Source of the DNA: Ardenticatenaceae bacterium | Lineage (GTDB): Bacteria; Chloroflexota; Anaerolineae; Promineifilales; Promineifilaceae | DNA length: 64,000 bases | Direction: 5' to 3' | NCBI GenBank assembly: GCA_020634245.1 | Contig: JACKCC010000006.1 | Location: 558,001 to 622,000, forward strand | Shown: positions 1 to 8,553 of the stretch, piece by piece | How the letters are laid out: the number at the start of each line of letters is the position of its first letter | How positions within the stretch are numbered: the first letter of the stretch is position 1 | Notes under the pieces: model-generated | Told to the model about the DNA's origin: nothing | The model's database searches: none | The model's input: the letters and a program-made list of their open reading frames with translations, nothing else | Translations under genes and position numbers: made by a program

Positions 1-1398
1 GTGTTCCCCTTTTTGATGTTTCTGACAACTAAGTCATCATATATTCGGAGCACCTTAGATACGATTTCAGGGTTGAGTTTATGAACGAAATCAGAATTTA
101 ATGTCTCAAGGCATTGTAATACATGTTCGATATTCTCTTCATTCATGGATTGTAATAATCGTTTTTCAAGCTTGAGTGGATCGTAAGTGGTATTAAGATT
201 TATTAAAGTCCGAATTATTTCTTGCTTTTCAGCGAAATTAATACCGACCTGTCCTTTACCTACTATGGCTTGTTTTAAATATATTTTCATTCTTTGAGAG
301 AATGAAAATGATAGAAGACCTTCGTCCAAAATGGCGACAACACGTTTTTTTTGACTAGAATTAAGATTTAGGCTCTTTATATTATTAATAACAGCACGTC
401 TGACATTTTTATGCGGTGAAGACAGTGTTTTAATTAAATCGTCGGTAGCATCAAATTTTTCCATATTCTGCATAAGTTGAGAAAGGGAACTTGCTGCCAA
501 GATTTGTTCAGATGGACTGCCTGTTCGCAGCATTTTTAAAAACTCAGTTCCAAAACGTTTTTTTTCATCCTCAGAACTCATAAGTACAATCGAAGTTGCT
601 AGAGTTCTCTTAATTTGGGTGTGTTGACGAGATTTTGAGTAGGCTTTCCAAAGTGTATCTCGTATCGTTTTTTTATCAGCTTCATTTTCATACTGCAATT
701 CAGGTAGTTTTTGTATCAATTGAATTTCATCTTCATTGAATTCTAATGGTAAAAGAAGATTAAGATCGTTAAACATACGTTCAATTAAGGCTTCGTTTAA
801 GGCGGATGAGGTAATGATATTCTGATTCTTACTTCCCAAGGCAAAATCGATTGCTTTGTCGCGGATTGCTCGTTTCCCTAGTAAATTGTCATGATAACAG
901 ACAAAGTGTAAGATTTCCTTTTTTACTTGTTCACTTGGATGCTCAAAAAGTTTTACTACATCGTCTGTTAGTAGGGTTCCTTCTGAATCATATTTAGTTA
1001 CTAAATCTCTAAGAGTTTGTAGAGAAGCTACTGCTAGATCTGAATCTGATGATTGGCAAAACTGAAGAAGATTTGCCATTAATATTTTGATGCTTACGTT
1101 ATTCTTCAACTCTTTTACGGCAAATTCAAGAGCGTATTTGTAAAAAATTGGCTTATTAGCAAATCTTAACAAGTAGTCTTTTATTTCTTTGATATGTTTA
1201 TAGTTAACAAGAATATTGCCCTTGACGCCCATCCGAATATCTAGAAGATTCTGTAAAATTGTCTGTTCAATAACATCGTCTTGAACAGCAGTTGCTTGTT
1301 GTAAACATTGTGTAACGATTTGGATCCTTCTACCTGCTAAATCATTCAAATCAACAAGATTTGGTCCACTTATCTCGCGAATTAGTTTGGATGAGTCC
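1..1398 (-). pseudogene. 3' part of an IS-split NACHT/HEAT-repeat NTPase gene (runs off the left edge)
   Basis: Read on the minus strand, this stretch is open for about 466 codons with no stop, from the IS junction at 1,398 to the window edge, in the frame that continues the NACHT gene at 2,674-4,802. It begins SDSSKLIREI and goes on with helical, leucine-rich segments (for example NNVSIKILMANLL, SSPHKNVRRAVINNI) that look like HEAT/armadillo repeats, the usual C-terminal sensor region of STAND NTPases. It has no start codon of its own at the junction, so it is a cut-off 3' half rather than a gene. Low GC, like the 5' half. The HEAT assignment rests on pattern only; the true C-terminus is outside the window. 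Confidence 0.8.
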
Positions 1399-2673
1399 GA
1401 ATTGCCTCAAAAAAAATGTTACCCAAGAAAGGGTCGTTGAATCATAAAAAGTGTTACCTTCGCAACCATGATGGATGCGAAAATGAGTCAACACAGTAAA
1501 CGAGAGTTAGTCCAGCGTCTGCAACCGAGATACCTCAAAGCAGACCGCAAAGAGAAAACAAAGATTTTGGATGAGTTTGTGGCTGTAACCGGCCTACACC
1601 GCAAGGCAGCGATCCGCCGCCTGCGCCAACAAAATCAGCCAAAGCGAGAGCGTCGTGGTCGGCAGAAAATCTATACAGGCAGCGTGGTGAGCGCCCTGAC
1701 CCAAATCTGGCGCATTTGTGGCGGTATCTGCGGCAAGCGGCTCCAGCCTATCTTGGCCGATATGGTCACTTCCCTGGAGCGACATCAGGAACTCGCGCTG
1801 GATCAGGAAACCAAGAGGCTGGTCTTGGCGGTTAGTCCGGCCACCATTGACCGATTGTTACAGCCGTTCAAGACCAGCCAGCAGCGGGGTCAAAGTACGA
1901 CGAAGCCTGGGGGGCTGCTCAAACACCAAATCCCGGTACGCACCTTTGCAGACTGGGATGACACTCAAGCCGGATTTGTCGAGATAGACCTGGTGGCTCA
2001 CTGTGGTGAAAGTACAGCCGGACAGTTTCTATGCTCCTTCACCGCCACCGATGTGGCCACTGGCTGGACGGAGTGTTTCAGCTTACGGCACCGCTCACAA
2101 ATCGCTGTGACTGAGGCGCTAGACCAGCTACGACAACGTTTACCTTTTCCACTTTTGGGCATTGATTCTGACAATGACAGTGTCTTTATCAATGACCTGA
2201 TTCTGAACGATTGCCAAATGCACAAGATTACCTTCACCCGTTGTCGCCCTTACAAGAAAAACGACCAATGTTTTGTTGAACAGAAAAACTGGTCAATTGT
2301 GCGCCACACCATTGGCTATCAACGGTTTGAATCCCAGGCGGCTCACCAATTGCTGGGTGACATCTATGCTGAGTTACATCTCTACACCAATCTATTTCAG
2401 CCAACCTTCAAGTTGGTGAGCAAAAAGCGTACCGGCGCGAAGGTGTACAAGAAGTATGAAACGCCCAAGACGCCCTTGCAACGGGTATTGGACATGAAGC
2501 TGCTTTCGCCTGAAAATAGTGACCTGTGGCAGGCGACATATCGGGACACCAATCCGGCTCAATGCCGCCGCAATATTGATGAGAAAGTGAAGCAATTAGT
2601 GCGATTGGGAAAGTAACATGCTTTTTGAGGCAACGACTACCCCTTCGGTAACATTTTCTATTGAGGCAACGCG
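1399..2673 (+). mobile_element. Insertion sequence with integrase-core transposase
   Basis: The element is about 1,275 bp. Its ends are imperfect inverted repeats: left end TTGCCTCAAAAAAAATG then TTACC, right end (reverse complement) TTGCCTCAATAGAAAATG then TTACC. It is flanked by a 6-bp direct repeat GAGTCC (1,393-1,398 and 2,674-2,679), read as the target-site duplication. It carries one transposase gene. A second copy of TGAGGCAAC lies just inside the right end (about 2,626-2,634). It splits a NACHT NTPase gene. Family not certain; the transposase has the D-D-E layout of integrase-core (rve) elements and resembles those filed under ISNCY or IS481-like groups. Confidence 0.85.
1468..2616 (+). 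CDS. DDE integrase-core transposase of the IS
   Basis: A 382-residue transposase. The N-terminal 110 residues contain a helix-turn-helix region (TGLHRKAAIRRL). The catalytic core shows three acidic motifs in order: FVEIDLVAHCG (Asp), LLGIDSDNDSVF (Asp) and YKKNDQCFVEQKNW (Glu), the D-D-E set of rve-fold transposases. In relatives the second motif usually reads DNGSEF; here it is DNDSVF, which keeps the catalytic Asp but changes neighbours. The gene fills the element between the two inverted repeats. It appears complete, so the element could still be active. Confidence 0.85.
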   Translation: MMDAKMSQHSKRELVQRLQPRYLKADRKEKTKILDEFVAVTGLHRKAAIRRLRQQNQPKRERRGRQKIYTGSVVSALTQIWRICGGICGKRLQPILADMVTSLERHQELALDQETKRLVLAVSPATIDRLLQPFKTSQQRGQSTTKPGGLLKHQIPVRTFADWDDTQAGFVEIDLVAHCGESTAGQFLCSFTATDVATGWTECFSLRHRSQIAVTEALDQLRQRLPFPLLGIDSDNDSVFINDLILNDCQMHKITFTRCRPYKKNDQCFVEQKNWSIVRHTIGYQRFESQAAHQLLGDIYAELHLYTNLFQPTFKLVSKKRTGAKVYKKYETPKTPLQRVLDMKLLSPENSDLWQATYRDTNPAQCRRNIDEKVKQLVRLGK

Positions 2674-4802
2674 GAGTCCCTGACCATAGAGACGTATAGC
2701 AACACAACCTCTCTCCACCATCCAGCAAATCTTTCAATAGACTCGTTTGTAAAATGAGCTAGTAAGTCAATTTGATTTTCGAAGATAAATTTGGCTGTAT
2801 AGAACTCTTGAAAAGTAAGATGACTAAATGAAAATCTTTCGGTGTACTTTTCAACGCTAACAATAATTCCACTTCTGTTTATAAGCTTCTCAAAAAGAGG
2901 ACGTGCATTTTCAATTGGTAGCCGAAATTGGCGCAGTTTTTGTTCTATAATAGGAATTATTTCTCCACTTGTAGTTTCCTTGCCACCAGACTCTTTCCCA
3001 ATTTTCCCGGCATGTAGGGCGAAGGCTATTTCTTGCATAATTGCTTCTTTTCGCTTTAGTGTCAGATCGGTATCATCAACAGGTAGACCTTTTTCACTAT
3101 CCCATTGGAGCAATAAAAGATTACTACAGTCTTGATATAAGCTAAATCTTTCTCGCGGAAGAGTTTTGTGGTAATGAACGAAGCATATTATGGAAAGAAG
3201 TAGAGGGTTTTCTGCAAGGCTTCGGATACTTTCTACTTCTTGAAGAGCATTCTTTAACTCAGTGGCGCGATTTCGGGCTTTCCTAAGCCTTTGAGCTTTT
3301 TCAGGTGGTGTTTCAGTTTCTATGCCACCGAAAACACGGTTCTCTTCAATAGCTTGATACCAATCATCTATGAAATTTTGAACTTGTCTAGGCGTTAGGT
3401 CATTCACTTGCACATCTTGATATGTAGAGCTTATTCCTCCCCTCCATCCAGAGAAACGCGATGTAATAATAAATTTATTACCGGCAAATCGAGAAGAGAA
3501 CCCTTTAATCTCTCGAACCACTGTTCTGAACTCTTCATCATTTGCAACTTCATCAAGTCCATCGAGTAGAAAAATACAACGTTTTTTCTTGAGATTTTTC
3601 AAGAAGAATTTGTTGGGATAGTCCGCTCGAATATCGGAGGGAAGAACCTTATCTCTCCACACTTCAAGTAGCAAATTGGCATTTCCATCAGCGTCTCTTT
3701 CCAATAATACCTTTGAAACTTTTCTAAGGGGGATCCATATAGGAATATACCATTTACGAATACCAAGTCTCTTCCTAACAACACCTCGGCGTTTTAGTTT
3801 CTTTTCGCCTGCTTTTTCTTGAGCAAAAGTCAACGCAAGAAATTGAACAAATGTGCTTTTTCCCGCCCCAGGTTTTCCAAGTATGGCAATGTTGTTAGAT
3901 CGGGTTAATAGTCGATGTATCTGTTCAGCAAATTCATCTTTGGAACGGGATTCATTCCAGTAAAATATCCCCAAAAAAATTATACTCAAGATTGCCCCAA
4001 TTAGAGCGATACCTATACTTTTCATTGATATGCCTCTAAATATAAAGAGAAACATACCGACCCCACCATAAATTACGAGACCTACACTTGAAAATAGAGA
4101 CAAGGCAGAATTTTTTGCTTTCAATCCTTCAGAATATCCAATAATCAGTAAAATGATAACAATGCCAGAAGTAATACCGGAGAAAAACAAATCGAAATTT
4201 TCTGTAGCAGTATTCCAAAATAAATAATACCCAGGCAATACAAAAAAGAAACCGAGCAAAAATGCTACGGTGAAAATCATTAAAAGTGCAATGACTAATT
4301 CATCATTTCTTTCGACAAAACTCTGGATTTTATAAAAAGGACGCCTTTGATAGAAGATGACAGTTTTAGTTGTTTGAACTTTAATCCTCTTCTTTCGCGA
4401 GTACCAGCCATAAGAATTTAGTTTTTTCAAAAGTTTGGAAAAAAGTGTTTGAGATTCTTCGACATGATTTTCTAGTTCTTTACTAAAGCTTAAAGAAATG
4501 AATACCTGTTCTAGTTTAGGTTTTGGTCCACTTCCAATAATCCCTGTTAGATTTAAATCTTGATGTTCTACGACCATCCAATTCAGATAATTGTCTAAAA
4601 AGTTTTGGTGTGCAAGGCTTCCACCAATTTTCTTACCAGCCCATACTATGAAGTTCCTAATGGCATATAAAATACGTTGTAAGAATACTAAGATAAGGGT
4701 TGCTAAACTGCCGGCTAATACTAAAGCAAGGTCTTTATAGTTTGTGTAGAATTCTTCAAGAGCCAATTTTATTTGACTCAATGCTGATATTATTTGATTC
4801 AC
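2674..4802 (-). pseudogene. 5' part of a membrane-anchored NACHT STAND NTPase gene
   Basis: About 710 native residues followed by four IS-encoded codons and a stop at 2,658. The start is GTG at 4,802 behind AAGGAG with 8-nt spacing. Residues 26-43 form one membrane helix and about 169-281 form three or four more. The NACHT module follows: Walker A GKPGAGKST (309-317), Walker B CIFLLDGLDE (409-418), ITSRFSG sensor, then the SFSHLTFQEFYTA winged-helix-like signature and the WREVVLLYVS motif. These are hallmarks of bacterial NLR-like NTPases, several of which act in antiphage defence. The reading frame continues beyond the IS at 1-1,398, giving an ancestral protein of at least 1,170 residues. 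The membrane N-terminus could be the effector or an anchor (inference). Confidence 0.85.
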
Positions 4803-4841
4803 AGTCTGGACTCCTTATGAATGGCACATAGGTCTAAATAT

Positions 4842-5114
4842 TTACAGATCCTCGGTGCTAATCGTCAGGCGGAACGTGCCGAATTCTCCCAGGTCAACCA
4901 CCCGCCCCTCGGCCAGGTGCTTGGGGATGAGGGCCAGCAAGTTTGTCATGGCGGCATCCATGTCGGCGTCGCTGAGGGTAGAGCGGCCGGCTGCTTCCAG
5001 GGCCAGTTTACGCTGGTTGGAACGGCCGTCACTCTGAAGCGACGGGTAAAACTTGCGCGGTCCTTCTACTTCACGCGGATTCACTTTCTCAATAACTTTA
5101 TATTTTGCGGGCAT
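4842..5114 (-). CDS. HU-like DNA-binding domain protein
   Basis: A 90-residue protein from ATG 5,114, chosen because GGGAGGTGG lies just upstream; a longer frame to 5,156 lacks such a site. The sequence starts MPAKYKVIEK and carries the pattern ALEAAGRSTLSDADM, then HLAEGRVVDLGEFGTFRL, typical of the HU/IHF-related family (histone-like bacterial DNA-binding proteins of about 90-130 residues), with the conserved GEFGTF turn. It probably binds DNA as a dimer. It sits upstream of the broken NACHT gene in the same direction; a functional link is not shown. It contains the first ACGGCCGT octamer of the window at 5,022-5,029. Confidence 0.75.
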   Translation of the reverse strand: MPAKYKVIEKVNPREVEGPRKFYPSLQSDGRSNQRKLALEAAGRSTLSDADMDAAMTNLLALIPKHLAEGRVVDLGEFGTFRLTISTEDL

Positions 5115-5235
5115 AGGCCACCTCCCATAATGATGATTGTGTGCACGGATTGACACTTGCTAAACTGACTGTGACCCTCCGGCAACTGATAACAGATCAT
5201 AATGTAAAATATGGGAGGATATTTGTCAATAGTTT

Positions 5236-5305
5236 GGTAAACCACAAAAAGCCTTTTTATAAAGAACCGGCCATTTCTTTGTGGTTTGCTCAGGGATAAC
5301 GGGAG
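5236..5305 (+). repeat. 70-bp MITE-like palindromic repeat, copy 1
   Basis: A roughly 70-bp unit that starts GGTAAACCACAAA and ends with TTTGTGGTTT followed by GCTCAGGGATAACGGGAG. The internal arms AAACCACAAA and TTTGTGGTTT are inverted repeats around an AT-rich centre. An inverted second copy lies at 14,904-14,973. The matching outer ends and variable centre suggest a small non-autonomous mobile unit or a structured intergenic repeat. Confidence 0.75.
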
Positions 5306-5373
5306 AACTATTGTCGTTTAATTCAAAAACAGTTTCCCGTTTTCACCTAACAGCAAAAACACATGCGGTATTG

Positions 5374-5403
5374 TTGACAATACCAGACGAACAGGATTAT
5401 AGT
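5374..5403 (+). promoter_or_regulatory. Sigma70-type promoter upstream of the structured leader
   Basis: TTGACA at 5,374-5,379 and TATAGT at 5,398-5,403 with an 18-bp spacer (TTATAG gives 17). Transcription would start near 5,410 and give an approximately 295-nt leader before the gene at 5,706. No other gene start lies in between that I trust. Confidence 0.55.
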
Positions 5404-5469
5404 ATAAATACAGCAGTCAATTCTGCTTTTTGGACTGTCTATACTTCTGTCCAAATCGGTGGCGACGGA

Positions 5470-5614
5470 CTGCCGATGGGCTGAGTGTCCCGGTGGAGGG
5501 GCCAGGTAAGCGATAAATGAATTATTGCACGCTTACCTGGTTTCCGGTGAAGCCGGTGAAAGGTGGCGCCCTCTGGTCGGTTACTCGGCCAGAGGGCAGC
5601 CCATTTATAGGCAG
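5470..5614 (+). ncRNA. Candidate structured leader RNA (unknown class)
   Basis: The stretch folds by eye into a closed multibranch structure. The outer stem pairs CTGCC (5,470-5,474) with GGCAG (5,610-5,614) and ATGGGCT (5,476-5,482) with AGCCCAT (5,598-5,604). Inside are two perfect hairpins: CCAGGTAAGCG (5,502-5,512) with CGCTTACCTGG (5,530-5,540), and GCCCTCTGG (5,568-5,576) with CCAGAGGGC (5,589-5,597), plus a small CCGG stem-loop between them. It lies between a good promoter and the start of the effector-associated-domain gene. I do not recognise a known riboswitch core. It may be a cis-regulatory element or an independent RNA. Confidence 0.5.
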
Positions 5615-5705
5615 ATGGTGTGAACCTGCACAATAATAAGCGGGAATCAGGCGATTGGATATTTCTGACCAACCTGCCCATTTCCGCTGTTTTGCCGGAG
5701 GCGTC

Positions 5706-6989
5706 ATGCTGTTGTCTATTCAATTCCCATTTGCCGATGCCCGGAAGTTTTTGCCTCAAACCGGGCTGTTAGAGAAGCCCAACTGGTCTTTTCCTACGCC
5801 TAATGTTGATTTTGTCCATTTCTTTGGCATGGTGCGCTACCGCCGCAGCGGCGGCGTGGCCGGCTGGGTGGGCGAGGGCAGGATTTGCGAAGCGCCCCGC
5901 GCTTTGCGCTTTAACGAAAATCTCCATTTTGTACATCCGCAAACAGATTTTCATCTGGAATGTGCCTTTCGCCGCTTTTATTTTGACGGTCAGGCGGTGG
6001 GCAAGTATGAAGTGGGGCTGGCGGCGACAACGGAAAATTTGCAATTGACGCTGCCGCCGACCAGCGCGCTGATTGATTATTTTTTGAAGGTTCCGGTTCG
6101 CATTCCGCAGTCGGCCAACGAGAAGCCGGAGGAGATGGCTGTTTATGAATTGGGGCGGGCGGCTGACCCGTTAGCGCGACTTTACCGGCTGGGCAGTACG
6201 GCCGTTCCCCACAATCAAACCAATGGCCTGACGGACTGGTGGGTTACGCCCGGCCCGCCGGTTATGCTCATCGAGTATCAAGGCGACGAACGAATCCGGC
6301 TGCCCAAACACGCCCGGCGGGTCAATTTGCCTGAGTCGTACGGGCTGGAACTCTCTTTTGATCGGTTCGCTTATTCCGGCGGCATTATTCCTTTGTGGGC
6401 GCTGCGGATTAAATCTTTCGATTTTGCCACGCAGGAAAGGGCGCGCACGCTGCGGCTTTACCTGCTGCGGCTCCATGCCGAACATATCTGCCTGGGGTTA
6501 ATTTTGCGGCTGCTGGTGGCGCGTAAGATTGTTGTCGCTGAACGCAGCGCCCAATCCAATGATTTGCAGCGCTATTTGTCCAAGGCGACGGAACGGATCA
6601 GGAATCAGGAACTGAAGTCGGCCGAAAAGTTTGATACGGCCGTTCCCGAAATTGCCCGTGAATCGATGAGTTTGATGAATCCGGGGGACGCTGATGCGCT
6701 GCTGGAGATGCTGGCTGAATTTGCGCCGCGTCCGGCGGTGATCGACGATGTGATTGATTACGCCAATGGGCCGGAGATGGCTAAACTGCGCCGTCTAATC
6801 ACCCAGTATTTCAAGGAGGATGAACTGCAAACATTGTGCTTTGACCTGGGAATTGATTATGAAAGTTTACCGGCCGTGGGCAAGGCGGGTAAAGCCAGGG
6901 AATTGGTGGCGCATTGTGACCGGAACGGCCGTATCCCTGAATTGGTGAATTATATCCGTCAGGAACGGCCGAATTTGGATTGGAATTAG
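5706..6989 (+). CDS. Unknown protein with C-terminal effector-associated (Death-like) domain
   Basis: 427 residues from ATG 5,706, chosen because GGAGGCG lies 5-8 nt upstream; a longer frame starts at 5,655. The first 350 residues match no family I know and are rich in aromatic and beta-type segments. The last 65 residues (KLRRLITQYFKEDEL, CFDLGIDYESLP, KARELVAHCDRNGRI) form a small helical module that strongly resembles effector-associated domain 7 of bacterial conflict systems, a Death-fold-like adaptor that pairs effectors with STAND NTPases or proteases. The gene follows a structured leader and lies 2 kb from a NACHT gene. A conflict role is inference; no nuclease or protease motif is visible. 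Confidence 0.6.
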   Translation: MLLSIQFPFADARKFLPQTGLLEKPNWSFPTPNVDFVHFFGMVRYRRSGGVAGWVGEGRICEAPRALRFNENLHFVHPQTDFHLECAFRRFYFDGQAVGKYEVGLAATTENLQLTLPPTSALIDYFLKVPVRIPQSANEKPEEMAVYELGRAADPLARLYRLGSTAVPHNQTNGLTDWWVTPGPPVMLIEYQGDERIRLPKHARRVNLPESYGLELSFDRFAYSGGIIPLWALRIKSFDFATQERARTLRLYLLRLHAEHICLGLILRLLVARKIVVAERSAQSNDLQRYLSKATERIRNQELKSAEKFDTAVPEIARESMSLMNPGDADALLEMLAEFAPRPAVIDDVIDYANGPEMAKLRRLITQYFKEDELQTLCFDLGIDYESLPAVGKAGKARELVAHCDRNGRIPELVNYIRQERPNLDWN

Positions 6990-7013
6990 TTATTCTGTAT
7001 TTATGGTTTGCGC

Positions 7014-7214
7014 ATGAAAAAAACAACATATCCTTACCCATACGATAAACGAACCGGGCAAATAAAACTGCCCAAAGAGGTCGAACATGAAATCCGGCAA
7101 CTAGTTCAATCCGGCCAAAAAATTGAGGCAATGAAACGTGTCCTGGATTTGACTGGGGCCGGTTTGCGTTACTCAAAGGATTACATCGATCAATTTGAAA
7201 AAAGAAAAGGTTGA
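7014..7214 (+). CDS. Small protein resembling the L7/L12 C-terminal fold
   Basis: 66 residues from ATG 7,014 (TTG 7,008 is an alternative); no clear Shine-Dalgarno site. The core EIRQLVQSGQKIEAMKRVLD followed by LTGAGLRYSKDYIDQF matches the alpha-helical layout of the ribosomal protein bL12 C-terminal domain, seen in many stand-alone small bacterial proteins of unknown role. It lies 24 bp after the effector-associated-domain gene, so the two are probably cotranscribed. The stop codon overlaps the -35 box of the next promoter. Confidence 0.6.
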   Translation: MKKTTYPYPYDKRTGQIKLPKEVEHEIRQLVQSGQKIEAMKRVLDLTGAGLRYSKDYIDQFEKRKG

Positions 7215-7239
7215 CATGCCCGCCGGGGCATGATAGCAT
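7211..7239 (+). promoter_or_regulatory. Strong sigma70-type promoter of the 7.25-kb RNA unit
   Basis: A perfect -35 box TTGACA (7,211-7,216), a 17-bp spacer and TAGCAT (7,234-7,239). The predicted start is about 7,245-7,247. The spacer contains a GC-rich palindrome (TGCCCGCCGGGGCA), which is unusual and could serve as an operator. Confidence 0.7.
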
Positions 7240-7245
7240 GTCCAC

Positions 7246-7430
7246 TATGTTAAACAAGCACGTCTGCGCTTATTTCCATTTAGAGACCATGTCCGCTGAC
7301 ATTCCGCAATGGACATTGGTTGGCGCCGCGTGCTTGAGTGACAGGTTGAACGAAGGGTAACTACCTTCAGCAGATAATATCAATTGGTTCATTCAAGGAC
7401 GCGGCCTAAAAACCGCGTCTTTTTTGTTTT
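7246..7430 (+). ncRNA. Candidate independent non-coding RNA of about 180 nt
   Basis: The unit starts at a strong promoter, has no convincing open reading frame, and ends at an intrinsic terminator. Paired elements visible by eye are AAGCACG (7,256-7,262) with CGTGCTT (7,329-7,335), a nested hairpin ACCATGTCC (7,286-7,294) with GGACATTGGT (7,311-7,320), and GAAGG (7,352-7,356) with CCTTC (7,364-7,368). Length and the long irregular hairpin are compatible with a 6S-like RNA, but I see no diagnostic signature. SRP RNA, tmRNA, RNase P RNA and T-box cores were looked for and not found. Downstream is an ABC exporter with its own start. Confidence 0.55.
7398..7430 (+). terminator. Intrinsic terminator
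   Basis: GACGCGG (7,398-7,404) pairs with CCGCGTC (7,413-7,419) around an A-rich loop, followed by a T-rich tract at 7,420-7,430. It closes the non-coding RNA unit. Confidence 0.85.
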
Positions 7431-7500
7431 GTAGGGCAGGTCTTGTGCCTGCCTTCCTGGGCGACCACAAGGGTGCGCCCCTACATTTTGCGGAGGGCTT

Positions 7501-8487
7501 ATGAATGGATTGGCTGTAGAAGTATCGGGCCTGGAAAAGACGTTCCGGGTCAAACAAAAAGCGCCGGGGCTGCGCGGCTCCTGGCAGTCGATTTGGCGGC
7601 CGGTGATGAGTGAGGTAACGGCCGTGTCCGACATCACATTCTCGCTGGAAGAAGGTGAAATCCTGGGTTTCATCGGGCCAAATGGAGCTGGCAAGTCAAC
7701 GACAATCAAGATGCTGACCGGCATTTTATACCCCAGCGGCGGTCAGGCGTCCGTCCTCGGTTACACGCCCTGGAAAGACCGGCGTAAGTTAGGCTATCAC
7801 ATCGGATCCGTCTTTGGCCAGAAGCCACAGCTTTGGTATCACCTGCCGGCCGAGGACACCTTCCGCCTTTTTGGCCGCATTTACGAGCTGGATATGGGCG
7901 CTTTCCAAAAACGGCGCGACTTTTTGGTCGAGGCGTTTGAGATTGGCCATTTGCTGCAAACGCCGGTGCGCAAACTCAGCCTGGGGCAGCGGATGAAGTG
8001 TGAAATCGCCGCCTCGCTGCTGCACCAGCCGCGCATCATCTTCCTCGATGAGCCGACGATTGGGCTGGATGTGGTGGCCAAGCAGCAAATCCGCGACGCC
8101 ATCAAGTATCTGAATGAGCAGGAGAAGACGACGATTTTCCTGACCAGTCATGATACTGGCGACATCGAAAAGCTGGCCCGGCGGGTGATTGTGATTAATC
8201 ACGGGCGGATTATCTTTGACGGCCGTACCTCGGCCCTCAAGCGGCAGTATTTTACGCGCAAAATCATTGATGTGCGCTTTGCCGAGCGGCTCAACGGCGA
8301 CTTCAATATTCCCGATGTGACCATCCTGAAGCAGGGCACCTACGGCGTCAAAATGGAATTCGACAGCCAGACCATCCCGGTGGAGCGGGTGGTACAACAG
8401 CTTATGGCCGTCAGCCCGACGCAAGACATCAACATCGCCGATCCGCCGCTGGAAGAGATTATTCGGGAAATCTATCAGGAAGGATAA
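7501..8487 (+). CDS. ABC-2 exporter ATP-binding protein
   Basis: A 328-residue ATPase of the NatA/ABC-2 export group. Walker A GPNGAGKST is at 59-67, the signature LSLGQRMKCE at 159-168 and Walker B IIFLDEPTIG at 179-188, followed by the switch His in LTSHD. The roughly 90-residue C-terminal extension is typical of the daunorubicin/viologen-type exporters. GGAGGG precedes the ATG. It heads a three-gene unit with two six-helix permeases (8,554 and 9,491), so the exporter is likely a heterodimeric permease with a homodimeric ATPase. The substrate is not predictable. Confidence 0.92.
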   Translation: MNGLAVEVSGLEKTFRVKQKAPGLRGSWQSIWRPVMSEVTAVSDITFSLEEGEILGFIGPNGAGKSTTIKMLTGILYPSGGQASVLGYTPWKDRRKLGYHIGSVFGQKPQLWYHLPAEDTFRLFGRIYELDMGAFQKRRDFLVEAFEIGHLLQTPVRKLSLGQRMKCEIAASLLHQPRIIFLDEPTIGLDVVAKQQIRDAIKYLNEQEKTTIFLTSHDTGDIEKLARRVIVINHGRIIFDGRTSALKRQYFTRKIIDVRFAERLNGDFNIPDVTILKQGTYGVKMEFDSQTIPVERVVQQLMAVSPTQDINIADPPLEEIIREIYQEG

Positions 8488-8499
8488 AGGATAGAGCGA

Positions 8500-8529
8500 G
8501 AGCTAGAGGCCGGAAGAGTCCTCTAGCTC
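8500..8529. repeat. Palindromic intergenic repeat between ABC genes
   Basis: GAGCTAGAGG (8,500-8,509) is the exact reverse complement of CCTCTAGCTC (8,520-8,529), and further CTCTAGCTCTAGC units follow. The repeat occupies almost the whole spacer and leaves no ribosome binding site before the permease start. Confidence 0.8.
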
Positions 8530-8553
8530 TACCCTCTAGCTCTAGCTAAAATC

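Noticed and set aside
5281..5484. A 67-codon plus-strand frame upstream of the structured leader
   Set aside because: It starts inside the MITE-like repeat, crosses the promoter, and has no ribosome binding site or recognisable domain.
5470..5614. Cobalamin or FMN riboswitch
   Set aside because: The conserved cores of these classes are not present, although GGTG and GCC words occur.
7246..7430. T-box or tmRNA reading of the RNA unit
   Set aside because: The T-box core (AGGGTGG-ACCGCG) and tmRNA or SRP signatures are missing, and the next gene is not of amino-acid metabolism.
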